This document shows, one piece after another, positions 32,305 through 40,773 of a DNA stretch of 64,000 bases (positions within the stretch are counted from its first letter, which is position 1; every line of letters starts with the position of its first letter). Origin of the DNA: VRUE01 sp963715625. GTDB taxonomy: Bacteria; Actinomycetota; Thermoleophilia; Solirubrobacterales; 70-9. The translations under genes were made by a program, and so were the position numbers. Where the stretch lies: assembly GCA_963715625.1 (NCBI GenBank), contig OY970260.1:1736001-1800000 (forward strand). The letters run 5' to 3'. A model generated the notes under the pieces. The model did not search any database. It saw only the letters and a program-made list of their open reading frames with translations, and was not told the origin of the DNA.

Positions 32305-33209
32305 CAGGGGGCGCCGGAGGCCATGCCGAGCTCGATCAGCTCGACTACGCGCAGCACCTCGGCTTCGGGGACCGGCTCGGCCTTGCCCCGGGCGACGGCG
32401 ACGAAGCGCTCGAGGGCGGCCTTGAACGCGGTGAAGGAGTCGGCGAAGACGAGCGTCCGCTCGTCCCGCTCGCCGATCGCCATGAGCCCGATCGGGGCCT
32501 CGACGTCGCCCAGCGTCAAGAACTCGGCCTCGACCCCCGACTCCCAGGCGACGCGCAGCCGGGTCTCGCCCTCGGAGGTGCGGGCCCTGTGGGAGGCGAT
32601 CGGCGAGGGCTCGCCGAGCAGCGCCAGCGCCGGCTCGATCAGGTGCACCGCGTAGCGGCTCCAGCGCTTCGGAGAGCTGGCGAGGATCTGGCGGACCGGG
32701 CCGATCGCCTCCCGCGAGGCGCGGTCGAGGCGCAGCTCGGCCGCGTAGCGCAGCGCCGAGCAGGTGAAGAGCTGCCCGGGGCGGACCTGCCGGGCGAAGA
32801 GGCCGCGCGCCGCGGCGACGCTGGTCGCCAGCGGCTTGTCGACGTAGATCGGTAGGCCGGCGTCGAGGAAGGGCCCGGCGAGCTCCTCGTGGCGCTCGGC
32901 GTCGTCGCGGGCGAGCAGCACCGCGTCGACCTCTCCGAGCATCTCCCCGGGGCTGGAGACCACGTGCTCGATCCGGGCGGCGGCGGCGATCTGCCGCGAG
33001 ATGGACGAGCGCTGCGTCCAGACGTGCGTGACCCGGGCGCCGCCGATCGCCTCCTCGGGAAAGCGGTGCTCGGCGAGGTAGCGCGGGATCGCCGGGAACG
33101 GGCAGCGGGCCATCTCCGCCTCCTCGTAGCCGTTGACGATCGCCGCCCAGGAGTAGGGGTGCCCGTTCCCCTCGCTGATCCCGAGCAGCCCAAGCCGCAG
33201 CTCGCTCAC
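32304..33209 (-). CDS. Gfo/Idh/MocA-family oxidoreductase
   Basis: 301 residues from GTG 33209 (GTG 33215 and TTG 33218 also in frame). The N-terminal Rossmann start is RLGLLGISEGNGHPYSW, with VDAVLLARDD and PIYVDKPLATSVAAARGL, which holds the family E/D-K-P motif with catalytic lysine. The C-terminal half is the beta-sheet substrate domain. These enzymes oxidise or reduce sugars with NAD(P). With the aldo/keto reductase and the nonulosonate genes downstream it probably makes an unusual sugar. It lies between two family 2 hairpins. Confidence 0.78.
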   Translation of the reverse strand: MSELRLGLLGISEGNGHPYSWAAIVNGYEEAEMARCPFPAIPRYLAEHRFPEEAIGGARVTHVWTQRSSISRQIAAAARIEHVVSSPGEMLGEVDAVLLARDDAERHEELAGPFLDAGLPIYVDKPLATSVAAARGLFARQVRPGQLFTCSALRYAAELRLDRASREAIGPVRQILASSPKRWSRYAVHLIEPALALLGEPSPIASHRARTSEGETRLRVAWESGVEAEFLTLGDVEAPIGLMAIGERDERTLVFADSFTAFKAALERFVAVARGKAEPVPEAEVLRVVELIELGMASGAP

Positions 33210-33224
33210 AGCCACCAACTCCCG

Positions 33225-33271
33225 TTCCGGTGCGCCTTATGCCACCTATGGGCACATAAAGCGCACCGGAA
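33225..33271. repeat. Hairpin, family 2 copy c (degenerate)
   Basis: TTCCGGTGCGCCTTATG (33225-33241) faces CATAAAGCGCACCGGAA (33255-33271) with one mismatch, and the outer arms no longer pair. Loop CCACCTATGGGCA. It lies just upstream of the Gfo/Idh/MocA gene start and downstream of the next leftward gene. Confidence 0.7.
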
Positions 33272-33288
33272 GCTGGGGGGGCTGGGGG

Positions 33289-34179
33289 TCATGGTGTGGG
33301 CCACTGGCGGGGGTCGATGAGGTTGGGGTCTTCGAGGGCCAGGGACGCGTAGTCCATGCCGGGGCCGGGGCGGCCGTGCAGGGCGGCGACGCACTGCTCG
33401 AGCTCGGCTGCGGAGTTGGCGCCGACCAGGGCCACGTCGACGCCGGGGGCGCCGGCCACGAACCCGAGGGCGGCCTCGATCGGGCCGAGGCCGGCTCGCC
33501 GGCGCTCCTCGCGGTAGCGGCGCAGGGGCCCCTCGGCCGCCTCCAGGTGCGCCGGGAGCTGCTCGGGGCCCATCAGCAGCAGGCCCTGGAGGAAGGACGA
33601 GCGGACGTGGACCTCGACCCCTTCGCGTCGCAGCTCCTCCAGGGTGCCGTCGCGGAGGAGGCGCTGGTCGAAGGCGTTGAGCGGCAGCTGCACGAGGTCG
33701 AGCGGCAGGCGCTCGCGGGCGGCGTCGAGCTCGGCGCGGTCGTAGACGCTGGCGCCGAGCCGGCCCGCGACCCCGGAGTCGCGAAGCTCGGCGAGGGTGC
33801 CGGCGAGGCGCTCGCCCCCGGGCAGGGCGAGGTCCGACCCGTGGTGGACGAGCAGCGCGTCCAGCCGGTCCCGGCGCAGGCGCTGCAGCGAACGCTCGGC
33901 CGAGCGCCGGACCGCGTCGCACTCGGCCTCGGTCACTTCAGCGGCTCCCGCCAGGGGCGGGGTCTTGGTGACGATGCGGACGGCGGCGCCGGCGGGCAGC
34001 AGCCGGCCAAGCAGCTCCTCGGCCCCCCCGTAGGCCGGCGCCGTGTCGATCGTCCGGACGCCGCTGCCCAGCGCGCACGCCAGGATCGCCGCCGCCTCGT
34101 CCTCCGACGGCTGCCCGGTGCGGTTGGAGACGCCGTAGGGGAGGCCGAGCTGGACGGTCCCCAGCCCCAGCTCGCTCAC
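33289..34179 (-). CDS. Aldo/keto reductase
   Basis: 296 residues from GTG 34179. LGLGTVQLGLPYGVSNRTGQ, GVRTIDTAPAYGGAEELLGR (catalytic D and Y), IVTKTPPLAG (lysine) and LLVHHGSDLALPGG (histidine) are the AKR tetrad. LVGANSAAELEQCVAALHG is the C-terminal NADPH-binding end. The start overlaps the upstream gene's stop by four bases (GTGA), so it is translationally coupled to the GT-B-like protein. It probably reduces a keto-sugar intermediate of the second nonulosonate-like block. Confidence 0.82.
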   Translation of the reverse strand: MSELGLGTVQLGLPYGVSNRTGQPSEDEAAAILACALGSGVRTIDTAPAYGGAEELLGRLLPAGAAVRIVTKTPPLAGAAEVTEAECDAVRRSAERSLQRLRRDRLDALLVHHGSDLALPGGERLAGTLAELRDSGVAGRLGASVYDRAELDAARERLPLDLVQLPLNAFDQRLLRDGTLEELRREGVEVHVRSSFLQGLLLMGPEQLPAHLEAAEGPLRRYREERRRAGLGPIEAALGFVAGAPGVDVALVGANSAAELEQCVAALHGRPGPGMDYASLALEDPNLIDPRQWPTP

Positions 34180-35436
34180 TTGACACCCGCCACGGCCCTC
34201 GCCCCGGCTCCGGCCTCGGCGAGCAGCGCCTCGGTCAGCCGCTCCCCGGCGCGGCCGTCGAGCCGGTGCAGGAAGCGCTCGACGAAGGCCGGCTTGCTCG
34301 GCAGCTGGCGCCGGTGCAGCTCGGGGACGTCGTTCGAGCGCCGCCCGGAGCTCCTCGTAGGAGAAGACCGGGTGGGCGACGCCGGCATCGACCATGCGGC
34401 TCGAGAGCACCTGGTTGGGCCGGGGGTGGACCTCCACGGCGATCGTCGCGATGTGGTCGAGGCCGGCCAGCGGCAGCTGCAAGGTTGACATGATGCCGAG
34501 CGCGACCCGGGCCGAGCGCGCCCGCCGCTCCAGCTCCTCGATGCTGGGGACGACCTCGACGCTGCCGTCGGTGTACTCGGCCCAGGGCGAGGACCGCTCG
34601 CCGGGATGGGCCTTGACCACGAGCCGGCGGCCGCTCGACGTCACCGCGGCGTGGATCCCCTCCACCCAGGCGCGGTGGTGCGCCGGGTTCCAGCCCATGA
34701 AGCCGATGTTGTGGAGCTGGTGGTCGACGAGGACGACCGTGCCGGAGCCGGGCTCGGCGTCGGCGTTCTCCGAGCGGAAGCAGTCGAACTGGGGCACGCC
34801 GACGTAGACCGTTCGCTCGGCGAGCTCGGGCGGGACCCGGTCGAGCTCGCGGTGGAAGGCGAAGCACTCCGGCGAGAAGGAGACGTAGCGGTCGGGCCGG
34901 CGCAGGTCGGCGGCGGCGCCGAGCGTCTCCAGCGAGGCTCCGCCGACGCTGGGCAGCGCGAAGCGGGCGATGCGGGCGGCTTCCCGGGGCGGCAGCCGCA
35001 GCAGCGAGCAGGCGAGGAACCGGTTGGTCGCCAGGGAGGAGCGCCGGCCGCCCGTCGCGCCGCCGGCGTGGGCGATCTTGTCGCGGTCGGCGCTGAGCGT
35101 GCGCTGCGTCGCGATCGGCAGGCGGTAGCCGTGCTCGAGGTGGATCGTGCGGATCCCCTGGCGGGCGGCCTCGCGGCGCAGCGCCAGCTGGTTGCGCACC
35201 CCGGTCGAGAGCATCGCCAGCAGGTCCGGCTCGACCTGCCGCAGCAGGGCGCGGGCGGAGCGGTGCTGCTCCCAGGTCGTCAGCCGCCCGTAGGGCGCGT
35301 AGAGCTCGGGCGTCACGCCCGGGTTCGACTCGTACTCGACGAAGGTGAGGTCGGCGCCCTCCGCCGCGCCCCCGAACATCGCCAGCAGGTCCGCTCTGCC
35401 GATGGTGGCTGCAACGAGGATGCGAGGGCGGCTCAC
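34176..35436 (-). pseudogene. GT-B capsule/polysialyltransferase-like protein with a frameshift
   Basis: From GTG/ATG 35436, MSRPRILVAATIGRADLLAM, an IHLEHGYRLPIATQ stretch, FVGVPQFDCF-like strand, VVKAHPGERSSPWAEY and LGIMSTLQLPLAGL resemble capsule biosynthesis and polysialyltransferase GT-B proteins. After ELRAALER (near 34345) the frame must shift to give VPELHRRQLPSKPAFVERFL and the stop at 34176. That stop overlaps the next gene by GTGA, which shows the second frame is the real C-terminus. One extra base (GAACGAC versus GAAGAC) would explain it. True mutation and sequencing indel cannot be told apart here. It may transfer a nonulosonic acid; inferred. Confidence 0.65.
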
Positions 35437-35561
35437 GGGGCGGTCCCGATGATAGTGCGGGGCCGGCGGCCCGGCCCGTTGGGAGCGACGCTAGGCTCTC
35501 ACGCGATGCTCTCGCCTCGGTGGGCCCTCTCTCAGTCCCGGGAACAAGCGGGGACAGGCCG

Positions 35562-36497
35562 GTGAGCGGGCCGCTGGAAGGCGTCCGCGCGCTGGTGGTG
35601 GGGCTGGGGTCGATCGGGGGCACGCACGCCCGCGCCCTGGCCGGGCTGGGCGCGACCGTCGCCGCCGTGACGCGGCGCGAGGGCGAGGTGGGCACGACGT
35701 ACCCCTCGATCGAGGCGGCGCTCGCCGCGGCCACGTTCGACTACTGCGTCGTCAGCTCCGCCACGGGCGACCACGCCGCCGACGTGCTGGCGCTCGCCGG
35801 GGCGGGATTCGACGGCTCGCTGCTGATCGAGAAGCCGGTCGCGTCCCGGACCGGCGAGCTTCCCGCGGAGCTGGCGTTCAAGCGGGTCGGCGTCGGCTAC
35901 AACATGCGCTTCTCGCCGGCCGTCGGCTGGCTGGAACGGCGTCTCGAAGGCCAGCAGGCCCTGGTCGTCGACGTTGCCGCGCAGAGCTTCCTCCCCGAGT
36001 GGCGGCCGGGACGCGACCACCGCGAGACGGCGTCGGCATCGCGGGCCCGGGGCGGCGGCGTCCTGCGCGACCTCTCGCACGAGATCGACCTGATGCTGCG
36101 GCTCTTCGGCGAGCCGCGCGAGGCTACGGCCCTGGGGGGGAGCCTCGGCGGCCTCGGGATCGACGCCGAGACCGCGGTCTGCGCGGTGCTCGAGCTGGAG
36201 CGGGCGCAGCTGGCGACGCTCAGGCTCAGCTACCTCGACCGGGTGCCGGAGCGCAGGGTCCGGGTCACGACCGCGCTGGACACCTTCGAAGTCGACCTGC
36301 TCGGCGGCCGCTGCCGGTCCTCGGGCGGGGAGGAGAGCTTTCCCGTCGATTGGGCGCAGACCTATGCCGACCTGCATCTGGCGATGCTCGCCCCCGACCC
36401 CGGGCCCGTCTGCACGCTGGAGGAAGGCCTGAGGGTCGTGGCCTGCATCGGGCGGCTGGAGAGCTCGATCGCGGACGGAGCGAGGGCGGCGGCATGA
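35562..36497 (+). CDS. Gfo/Idh/MocA-family oxidoreductase
   Basis: 311 residues from GTG 35562. GVRALVVGLGSIGGTHARAL is the NAD(P)-binding start, DYCVVSSATGDHAADVL and LLIEKPVASRTGEL hold the E-K-P motif, and GGGVLRDLSHEIDLMLRLFG is the typical substrate-domain helix with D and H. It is the first of four rightward genes that overlap end to end (36494, 37510, 38271), so it belongs to the same pathway as the NeuB-like synthase. Confidence 0.82.
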   Translation: MSGPLEGVRALVVGLGSIGGTHARALAGLGATVAAVTRREGEVGTTYPSIEAALAAATFDYCVVSSATGDHAADVLALAGAGFDGSLLIEKPVASRTGELPAELAFKRVGVGYNMRFSPAVGWLERRLEGQQALVVDVAAQSFLPEWRPGRDHRETASASRARGGGVLRDLSHEIDLMLRLFGEPREATALGGSLGGLGIDAETAVCAVLELERAQLATLRLSYLDRVPERRVRVTTALDTFEVDLLGGRCRSSGGEESFPVDWAQTYADLHLAMLAPDPGPVCTLEEGLRVVACIGRLESSIADGARAAA

Positions 36498-37513
36498 CGG
36501 CCGGCGACGGCGCCCCTCCGGGACGAGCGCTGAGGATCGTCGCCGAGGCGGCGGAGGGGTACGCCGGCGATTGGGGCAAGGAGCTCGCCCTGGTCGAGCT
36601 CGCGGCCGCGGCGGGCGCGACTGCGGTCAAGTTCCAGCTCCTCTTCCCGGAGGAGCTGCTCACCCCGGGCCACCCGCAGTATGGCCTGGTCGAGGGGCTG
36701 CAGATGGCGCCCGAGCGCTGGCACGCGGTCGCCGAGCGGGCGGGGGAGCTGGAGATCGAGCTGATCCTCGACGTCTTCGGCAGGCGGGGGCTGGAGCTGG
36801 CCGAGTCGCTCGGGGTCGCCGCGGTCAAGGTCCACAGCAGCGACATGCTCAACGAGGCGCTGCTGAGCGACATCGCGGCGTCCTCGGTTCCCGAGGCCCT
36901 GCTCTCGGCCGGCGGCACCACGTTCGAGGAGATCGAGAGGGCGATCGGGCTGGTCGGCGGCAAGCGGGCCACGGTCGTGCTCGGCTTCCAGGCATACCCG
37001 ACCCCGGCGGGCGAGAACCGGCTGCACCGGCTGCGGGCCCTGGGCGAGGCGTTCCCCGGCGTCGCGCTGGGCTTCGCCGACCACACCGGAACCGACGAGG
37101 AGGCGGGGATCTGGCTGCCGGCGCTGGCCGTCGCCCTCGGCGCGACCTACATCGAGAAGCACATCACGGTCGCCCAGGTGCTGCGCGACCTCGACCATCA
37201 GTCGGCGCTCGCGCCGGACCGGTTCGCGAGGTTCGTCGAGAGCGTGCGCCTGGGCTCCGCGGCCCTGGGAGAGGCGGGCGGCGAGCCCGCGATGGGCGAG
37301 GCGGAGAAGGCCTACCGGCTGCGCATGAAGAAGCACGTCGTCGCCACCGCCGACCTGCCCGCGGGCGCGCAACTCGGCAGCGACGTGCTGGCGCTGAAGC
37401 GCGCCCACGACCCGCCGCCCGACGTCCTCTTCCGCCTCGACGAGGCGATCGGCGAGGTCCTCGAGTCGCCGGTGAGCGCCAACGCTCCCCTGAAGCGGGG
37501 GGACCTGCGGTGA
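36494..37513 (+). CDS. NeuB-family nonulosonate synthase, divergent
   Basis: 339 residues; ATG 36494 overlaps the previous stop (ATGA). IVAEAAEGYAGDWGKELALV, GATAVKFQLLFPEELL, VAAVKVHSSDMLNEALLSDI, LGFADHTGTDEEAG and GATYIEKHITVAQVLRDLDH follow the NeuB barrel. The end DLPAGAQLGSDVLALKRAHD is a C-terminal SAF domain. The N-terminal E-x-G-x-N-H motif of classical NeuB/PseI is replaced by EAAEGYAGDW, so the substrate may differ. It is a second synthase beside PseI at 27829. Confidence 0.75.
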   Translation: MTAGDGAPPGRALRIVAEAAEGYAGDWGKELALVELAAAAGATAVKFQLLFPEELLTPGHPQYGLVEGLQMAPERWHAVAERAGELEIELILDVFGRRGLELAESLGVAAVKVHSSDMLNEALLSDIAASSVPEALLSAGGTTFEEIERAIGLVGGKRATVVLGFQAYPTPAGENRLHRLRALGEAFPGVALGFADHTGTDEEAGIWLPALAVALGATYIEKHITVAQVLRDLDHQSALAPDRFARFVESVRLGSAALGEAGGEPAMGEAEKAYRLRMKKHVVATADLPAGAQLGSDVLALKRAHDPPPDVLFRLDEAIGEVLESPVSANAPLKRGDLR

Positions 37514-38274
37514 GCCGCCACCTGATCGCCGGCCTGGCGTGCCGCCTGACCGGCACGAGGCTGTACGGCAAGCCGCTGCAGAACCTCGCCCCGGGGACGA
37601 CGATCCTCGACCAGATCGTCGCCTGCATCCGGGCCTCCTCGGTGCCGGCGGAAGTGGTGCTGGCGATCGCCGAGTCGCCCGAGAACGCGGCCCTGCGGCT
37701 GGTGGCGGACGAGCTGGAGGCCCCCTACGTGCTCGGCAGCGAGAAGGACGTGCTCGGGCGCCTGATCGCCGCCGCCGAGGCCCACGGCGCGACCGACCTC
37801 CTGCGCAAGACCACCGAGTCCCCGTTCTTTGAGATCGACGGCATGGAGCTGGCCTGGGAGCGGCACGTCGCCAACGAAAACGACATCACGATCGTCGACC
37901 ACGTGCCGCACGGAGCGGCGGTCGAGATCTACACCGTCGACGCGCTGCGCCGCTCCCACGCCGAGGGGCGCGACGAGGACCGCAGCGAGCTCGTCTCCAA
38001 CTACGGCCGCTTCAACCAGCGCCTCTTCAAGGTCGAGATCGTCAACCCGCCGCCGGCCTGCCGGCGCCCCGACCTGCGCCTCACCGTCGACCTCCCCGAG
38101 GACCTGATCGTCTGCCGCGCCGTCTACGAGGAGCTTGTCGGGAAGGCCCCGCTGGTCCCGCTGGCCGAGATCGTCGCCTTCCTGGACGGGCGCCCCGACC
38201 TGACCGAGCTCGTCGCCGAGTACGCGCACGGCACCGCGGTCTGGGACGGCGCGCCGCAACGGACCGAAGGGTGA
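37510..38274 (+). CDS. SpsF-like cytidylyltransferase
   Basis: 254 residues; GTG 37510 overlaps the NeuB-like stop. IAGLACRLTGTRLYGKPLQN is the nucleotide-binding start of the SpsF/NeuA-type transferases (R-x5-GKPL), and LRKTTESPFFEIDG, YGRFNQRLFKVEIVNPP and LTVDLPEDLIVCRAVYEELV (V-D-x-P-E/D-L) follow the SpsF pattern. It probably makes a CMP-activated nonulosonic acid. It is the only cytidylyltransferase seen, so it may serve one or both synthases. Confidence 0.75.
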   Translation: MSRHLIAGLACRLTGTRLYGKPLQNLAPGTTILDQIVACIRASSVPAEVVLAIAESPENAALRLVADELEAPYVLGSEKDVLGRLIAAAEAHGATDLLRKTTESPFFEIDGMELAWERHVANENDITIVDHVPHGAAVEIYTVDALRRSHAEGRDEDRSELVSNYGRFNQRLFKVEIVNPPPACRRPDLRLTVDLPEDLIVCRAVYEELVGKAPLVPLAEIVAFLDGRPDLTELVAEYAHGTAVWDGAPQRTEG

Positions 38275-39719
38275 GCGCGACCTCCGGCGGCACCGGGCAG
38301 GGCAGGCACCTGCTCGGCAAGGGCTCGATCTACACGCTGGGCTCGGTCCTGCAGCTGTCGGGGTCCGCGCTGGCGATCCCGATCGTCACCCGCCTGCTCG
38401 ACCCGGCCGAGTACGGGACGGTGGCGCTGGCGCTGACGATCCAGCTCTTCGTCACCACGCTCTCGGCGCTCGGCGTGCCCGCGGCGGTGACGAGGGTCTT
38501 CTTCGACGATGGGGACGACGGCAAGTCGACCGCGCGGGAGCTGATCGTCAGCACCGCGGTGCTCAGCCTGGGCGGGACCGGGCTGGCGCTGCTGACGGCG
38601 CTCGTCTGGGCGCCGCTTTTGGTCGCGGGAGAACCGGAGGCGGTGATGCTCGGCGTCGCGATCGCCCTGCCGGGGGCGGTGATCACCGCCTCGCAGGCCC
38701 TGATCCGCGTCCGGGAACGGCCGGTCCAGTTCATCTGCATCGCTCTGACCGCCAACTTCGGCGCCCAGATACTCGGGATCTGCGGCCTCCTCGTCAACCG
38801 CAGCGCGTTCGCCTACCTGCTCGGCTACGGGACGGCGATGGCGATCGCGGCGCTGGCCGCGGCGACCCTGACCGGTGCGATCCGCTCGCGGCCGGCACCG
38901 CGTCCCGCCCTCCGCGCCGCGATCGCCTACGGCCTGCCGACGGTCCCGCACACGCTCTCGGTCTTCGTCCTCGCACTCGGCAACAGGCTGGTGATCCAGG
39001 TCGTCTCCGGGCTCAGCGCGGTCGGCAAGTTTCAGCTCGCCTCCGCGGTCGGCGGGCTGGGGGTGAGCTTCCTCTCCTCGCTGCAGAACGCCTGGGTGCC
39101 GATCACCTTCGGCGCCGAGGAGCACCTGCGCTGGCGCTCGCTGGCGGAGACCGCGGCGCTGGTGACCCGGCTGGCCGCACTCGCCTGCGGCGTGATCGCA
39201 CTCTCGGCGCGGCCGCTGCTCTCGGTCGTGGCGCCCGCGGACTACGACCCCGGCTTCCTCGCCGAGATCACCGCCGTCATCGCCCTCTCGGCCCTGCCCT
39301 GGGCCACCTACCTGCCGCGCAGCCAGGTGCTGTTCTGGACCAAGCACACCAGGCCGCTGGCCTGGATCACCCCGGCGGCGGCGGTCCTCAACCTTGCCCT
39401 GGCGGCGGCGCTGCTGACACCCTTCGGCCTGATCGGTGCGGCCGCGGCGACGGTGCTGGCGATCGGCTTCGAGGCGGCGGCGATGGACCTCGCCGCGTCC
39501 CGCGTCGCGCACGTGCCCTGGCGCTGGGGCTCGGAGGCCGCCCACTACGGGCTCGGGATCGTCCTCGTCGCCCTCGCTCTCGCCCTCCCAACCAGCTTCG
39601 CCGGCGACGCGGCCCGCGTCGCCCTCGCTGCCCTCGCCGGCCTCGCCCTGGCGGCCGTCGTCTACCGCGAGGTTCGCCCCCGCCGGGCGGCGGCCCGATC
39701 CGCGACCGGGGATCCCTGA
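38271..39719 (+). CDS. Polysaccharide flippase (Wzx/MATE-like)
   Basis: 482 residues and about 12-14 membrane segments. The opening LGKGSIYTLGSVLQLSGSAL and VTRLLDPAEYGTVALALTIQ is the polysaccharide_synt/Wzx signature, and ISSLQNAWVPITFGAEE-like and YGLGIVLVALALALP segments continue it. It should move lipid-linked oligosaccharide across the membrane. GTG 38271 overlaps the cytidylyltransferase stop. It is the last gene of the rightward operon; a four-element hairpin array follows. Confidence 0.88.
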   Translation: MSATSGGTGQGRHLLGKGSIYTLGSVLQLSGSALAIPIVTRLLDPAEYGTVALALTIQLFVTTLSALGVPAAVTRVFFDDGDDGKSTARELIVSTAVLSLGGTGLALLTALVWAPLLVAGEPEAVMLGVAIALPGAVITASQALIRVRERPVQFICIALTANFGAQILGICGLLVNRSAFAYLLGYGTAMAIAALAAATLTGAIRSRPAPRPALRAAIAYGLPTVPHTLSVFVLALGNRLVIQVVSGLSAVGKFQLASAVGGLGVSFLSSLQNAWVPITFGAEEHLRWRSLAETAALVTRLAALACGVIALSARPLLSVVAPADYDPGFLAEITAVIALSALPWATYLPRSQVLFWTKHTRPLAWITPAAAVLNLALAAALLTPFGLIGAAAATVLAIGFEAAAMDLAASRVAHVPWRWGSEAAHYGLGIVLVALALALPTSFAGDAARVALAALAGLALAAVVYREVRPRRAAARSATGDP

Positions 39720-39761
39720 GCCCAACTCGGCCGCTCACCTCACCCAGGCTCCTTCCGCCAG

Positions 39762-40016
39762 GTGCAACGCGTTACGGCTCTCCTGGGACCACAAAACGTT
39801 GCACCTGGTGGGCCCTCGTCGCCCTCGTCCAGTGCAACGTTTTACGGCTCTCCTGGGACCACAAAACGTTGCACCTGGTGGGCCCTCGTCGCCCTCGTCC
39901 AGTGCAACGTTTTACGGCTCTCCTGGGACCACAAAACGTTGCACCTCGTGGGGGTGGCCAGTCTTGGCACCAGGTGCAACGCGTTACGGCTCTCCTGGGA
40001 CCACAAAACGTTGCAC
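39762..40016. repeat. Array of four GTGCAACG hairpins (family 3, array 2)
   Basis: Four 43-base elements start at 39762, 39832, 39902 and 39974. Elements 2 and 3 have perfect 12-bp arms (GTGCAACGTTTT/AAAACGTTGCAC); 1 and 4 have GTGCAACGCGTT on the left. Loop ACGGCTCTCCTGGGACCAC is constant. The first three repeat with a 70-bp period and share an identical 27-base spacer. The array lies between the convergent flippase and methyltransferase genes. Confidence 0.92.
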
Positions 40017-40041
40017 CTGGTGGGGGGATGGCGGGTTTTGG

Positions 40042-40773
40042 CTACTGGCTCGGCTTGACGGCGACGAAGACGACGTCCTCGCGTTCGGTCGCGTCGCCGT
40101 CCTGGAGCGCGTAGCGGGCGCGGTCGGCGGGGTCTAGCTCCTCGGTGTAGCGGCGCTCGGTCACCTCGAAGCCGGCGCCCTCCAGGCGCTCGCGGACGTC
40201 GCGGCCGTAGACGCGCACGTGGTTGTGCTGGTTGAAGGCGCGCAGGCGCTCCTCGGGGGTGACGATCGAGGGGTCTTCGTAGGTCTCGGCCCGCTCGAAG
40301 TCGACCGGCTGCATGAAGTAGGCGGTGCCGCCGGGACCGAGCACGCGGAAGACCTCGCTCATCGCCCGGCGGTCGTCGGGGACGTGCTCGAGCACGTGGC
40401 TGCAGATGACCGCGTCGAAGGAGCCCTCGGCGTGGGGGATATCGGTGATGTCGACCACCTCCATCGCCACCCCGGGCTCGATGTCGGCGCTGAGGTACTC
40501 GACCCCCGGCATCGCCTCGATCGCCCTGGCGATGCTCGGCTCGGGGGCGAAGTGCAGCACGCGGTGGCTCCCCGCGGAGAGGCCGCTCTCGTCGCGCAGG
40601 AAGAGCCAGAGCGCGCGCACGCGCTCGTAGGAGCCGCAGCGCGGGCACTGCACGTCGCGGCGGCCGCGCCCGTGGCGCATGCGGCGGAACCTGCCGCCGC
40701 AGATCGGGCACTCGAGCCGCCGCCCCCTGTAGAGGAGCGGGTGGCCGTAGGCCCTGCGCAGCAAACCTGTCAT
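40042..40773 (-). CDS. Class I SAM-dependent methyltransferase with zinc ribbon
   Basis: 243 residues. Two C-x2-C pairs (RLECPICGGRF and VQCPRCGSYER) form an N-terminal zinc ribbon. The SAM fold is seen in HRVLHFAPEPSIARAIEAM, VEYLSADIEPGVAMEV and FDAVICSHVLEHVPDDRRAM. Sugar-O-methylation of the polysaccharide is a reasonable guess from context. The ATG overlaps the stop of the upstream glycosyltransferase by four bases. Confidence 0.8.
   Translation of the reverse strand: MTGLLRRAYGHPLLYRGRRLECPICGGRFRRMRHGRGRRDVQCPRCGSYERVRALWLFLRDESGLSAGSHRVLHFAPEPSIARAIEAMPGVEYLSADIEPGVAMEVVDITDIPHAEGSFDAVICSHVLEHVPDDRRAMSEVFRVLGPGGTAYFMQPVDFERAETYEDPSIVTPEERLRAFNQHNHVRVYGRDVRERLEGAGFEVTERRYTEELDPADRARYALQDGDATEREDVVFVAVKPSQ

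Noticed and set aside
33289..35436. 715-codon fusion of a GT-B protein and an aldo/keto reductase
   Set aside because: The join is arginine/alanine-rich noise created by a frameshift; the GTGA overlap at 34176-34179 shows two separate genes.
39762..40016. CRISPR-like array
   Set aside because: Period is near 70 bp and repeats are 43 bp hairpins, but two spacers are identical and there are no cas genes. It is an array of palindromic elements.
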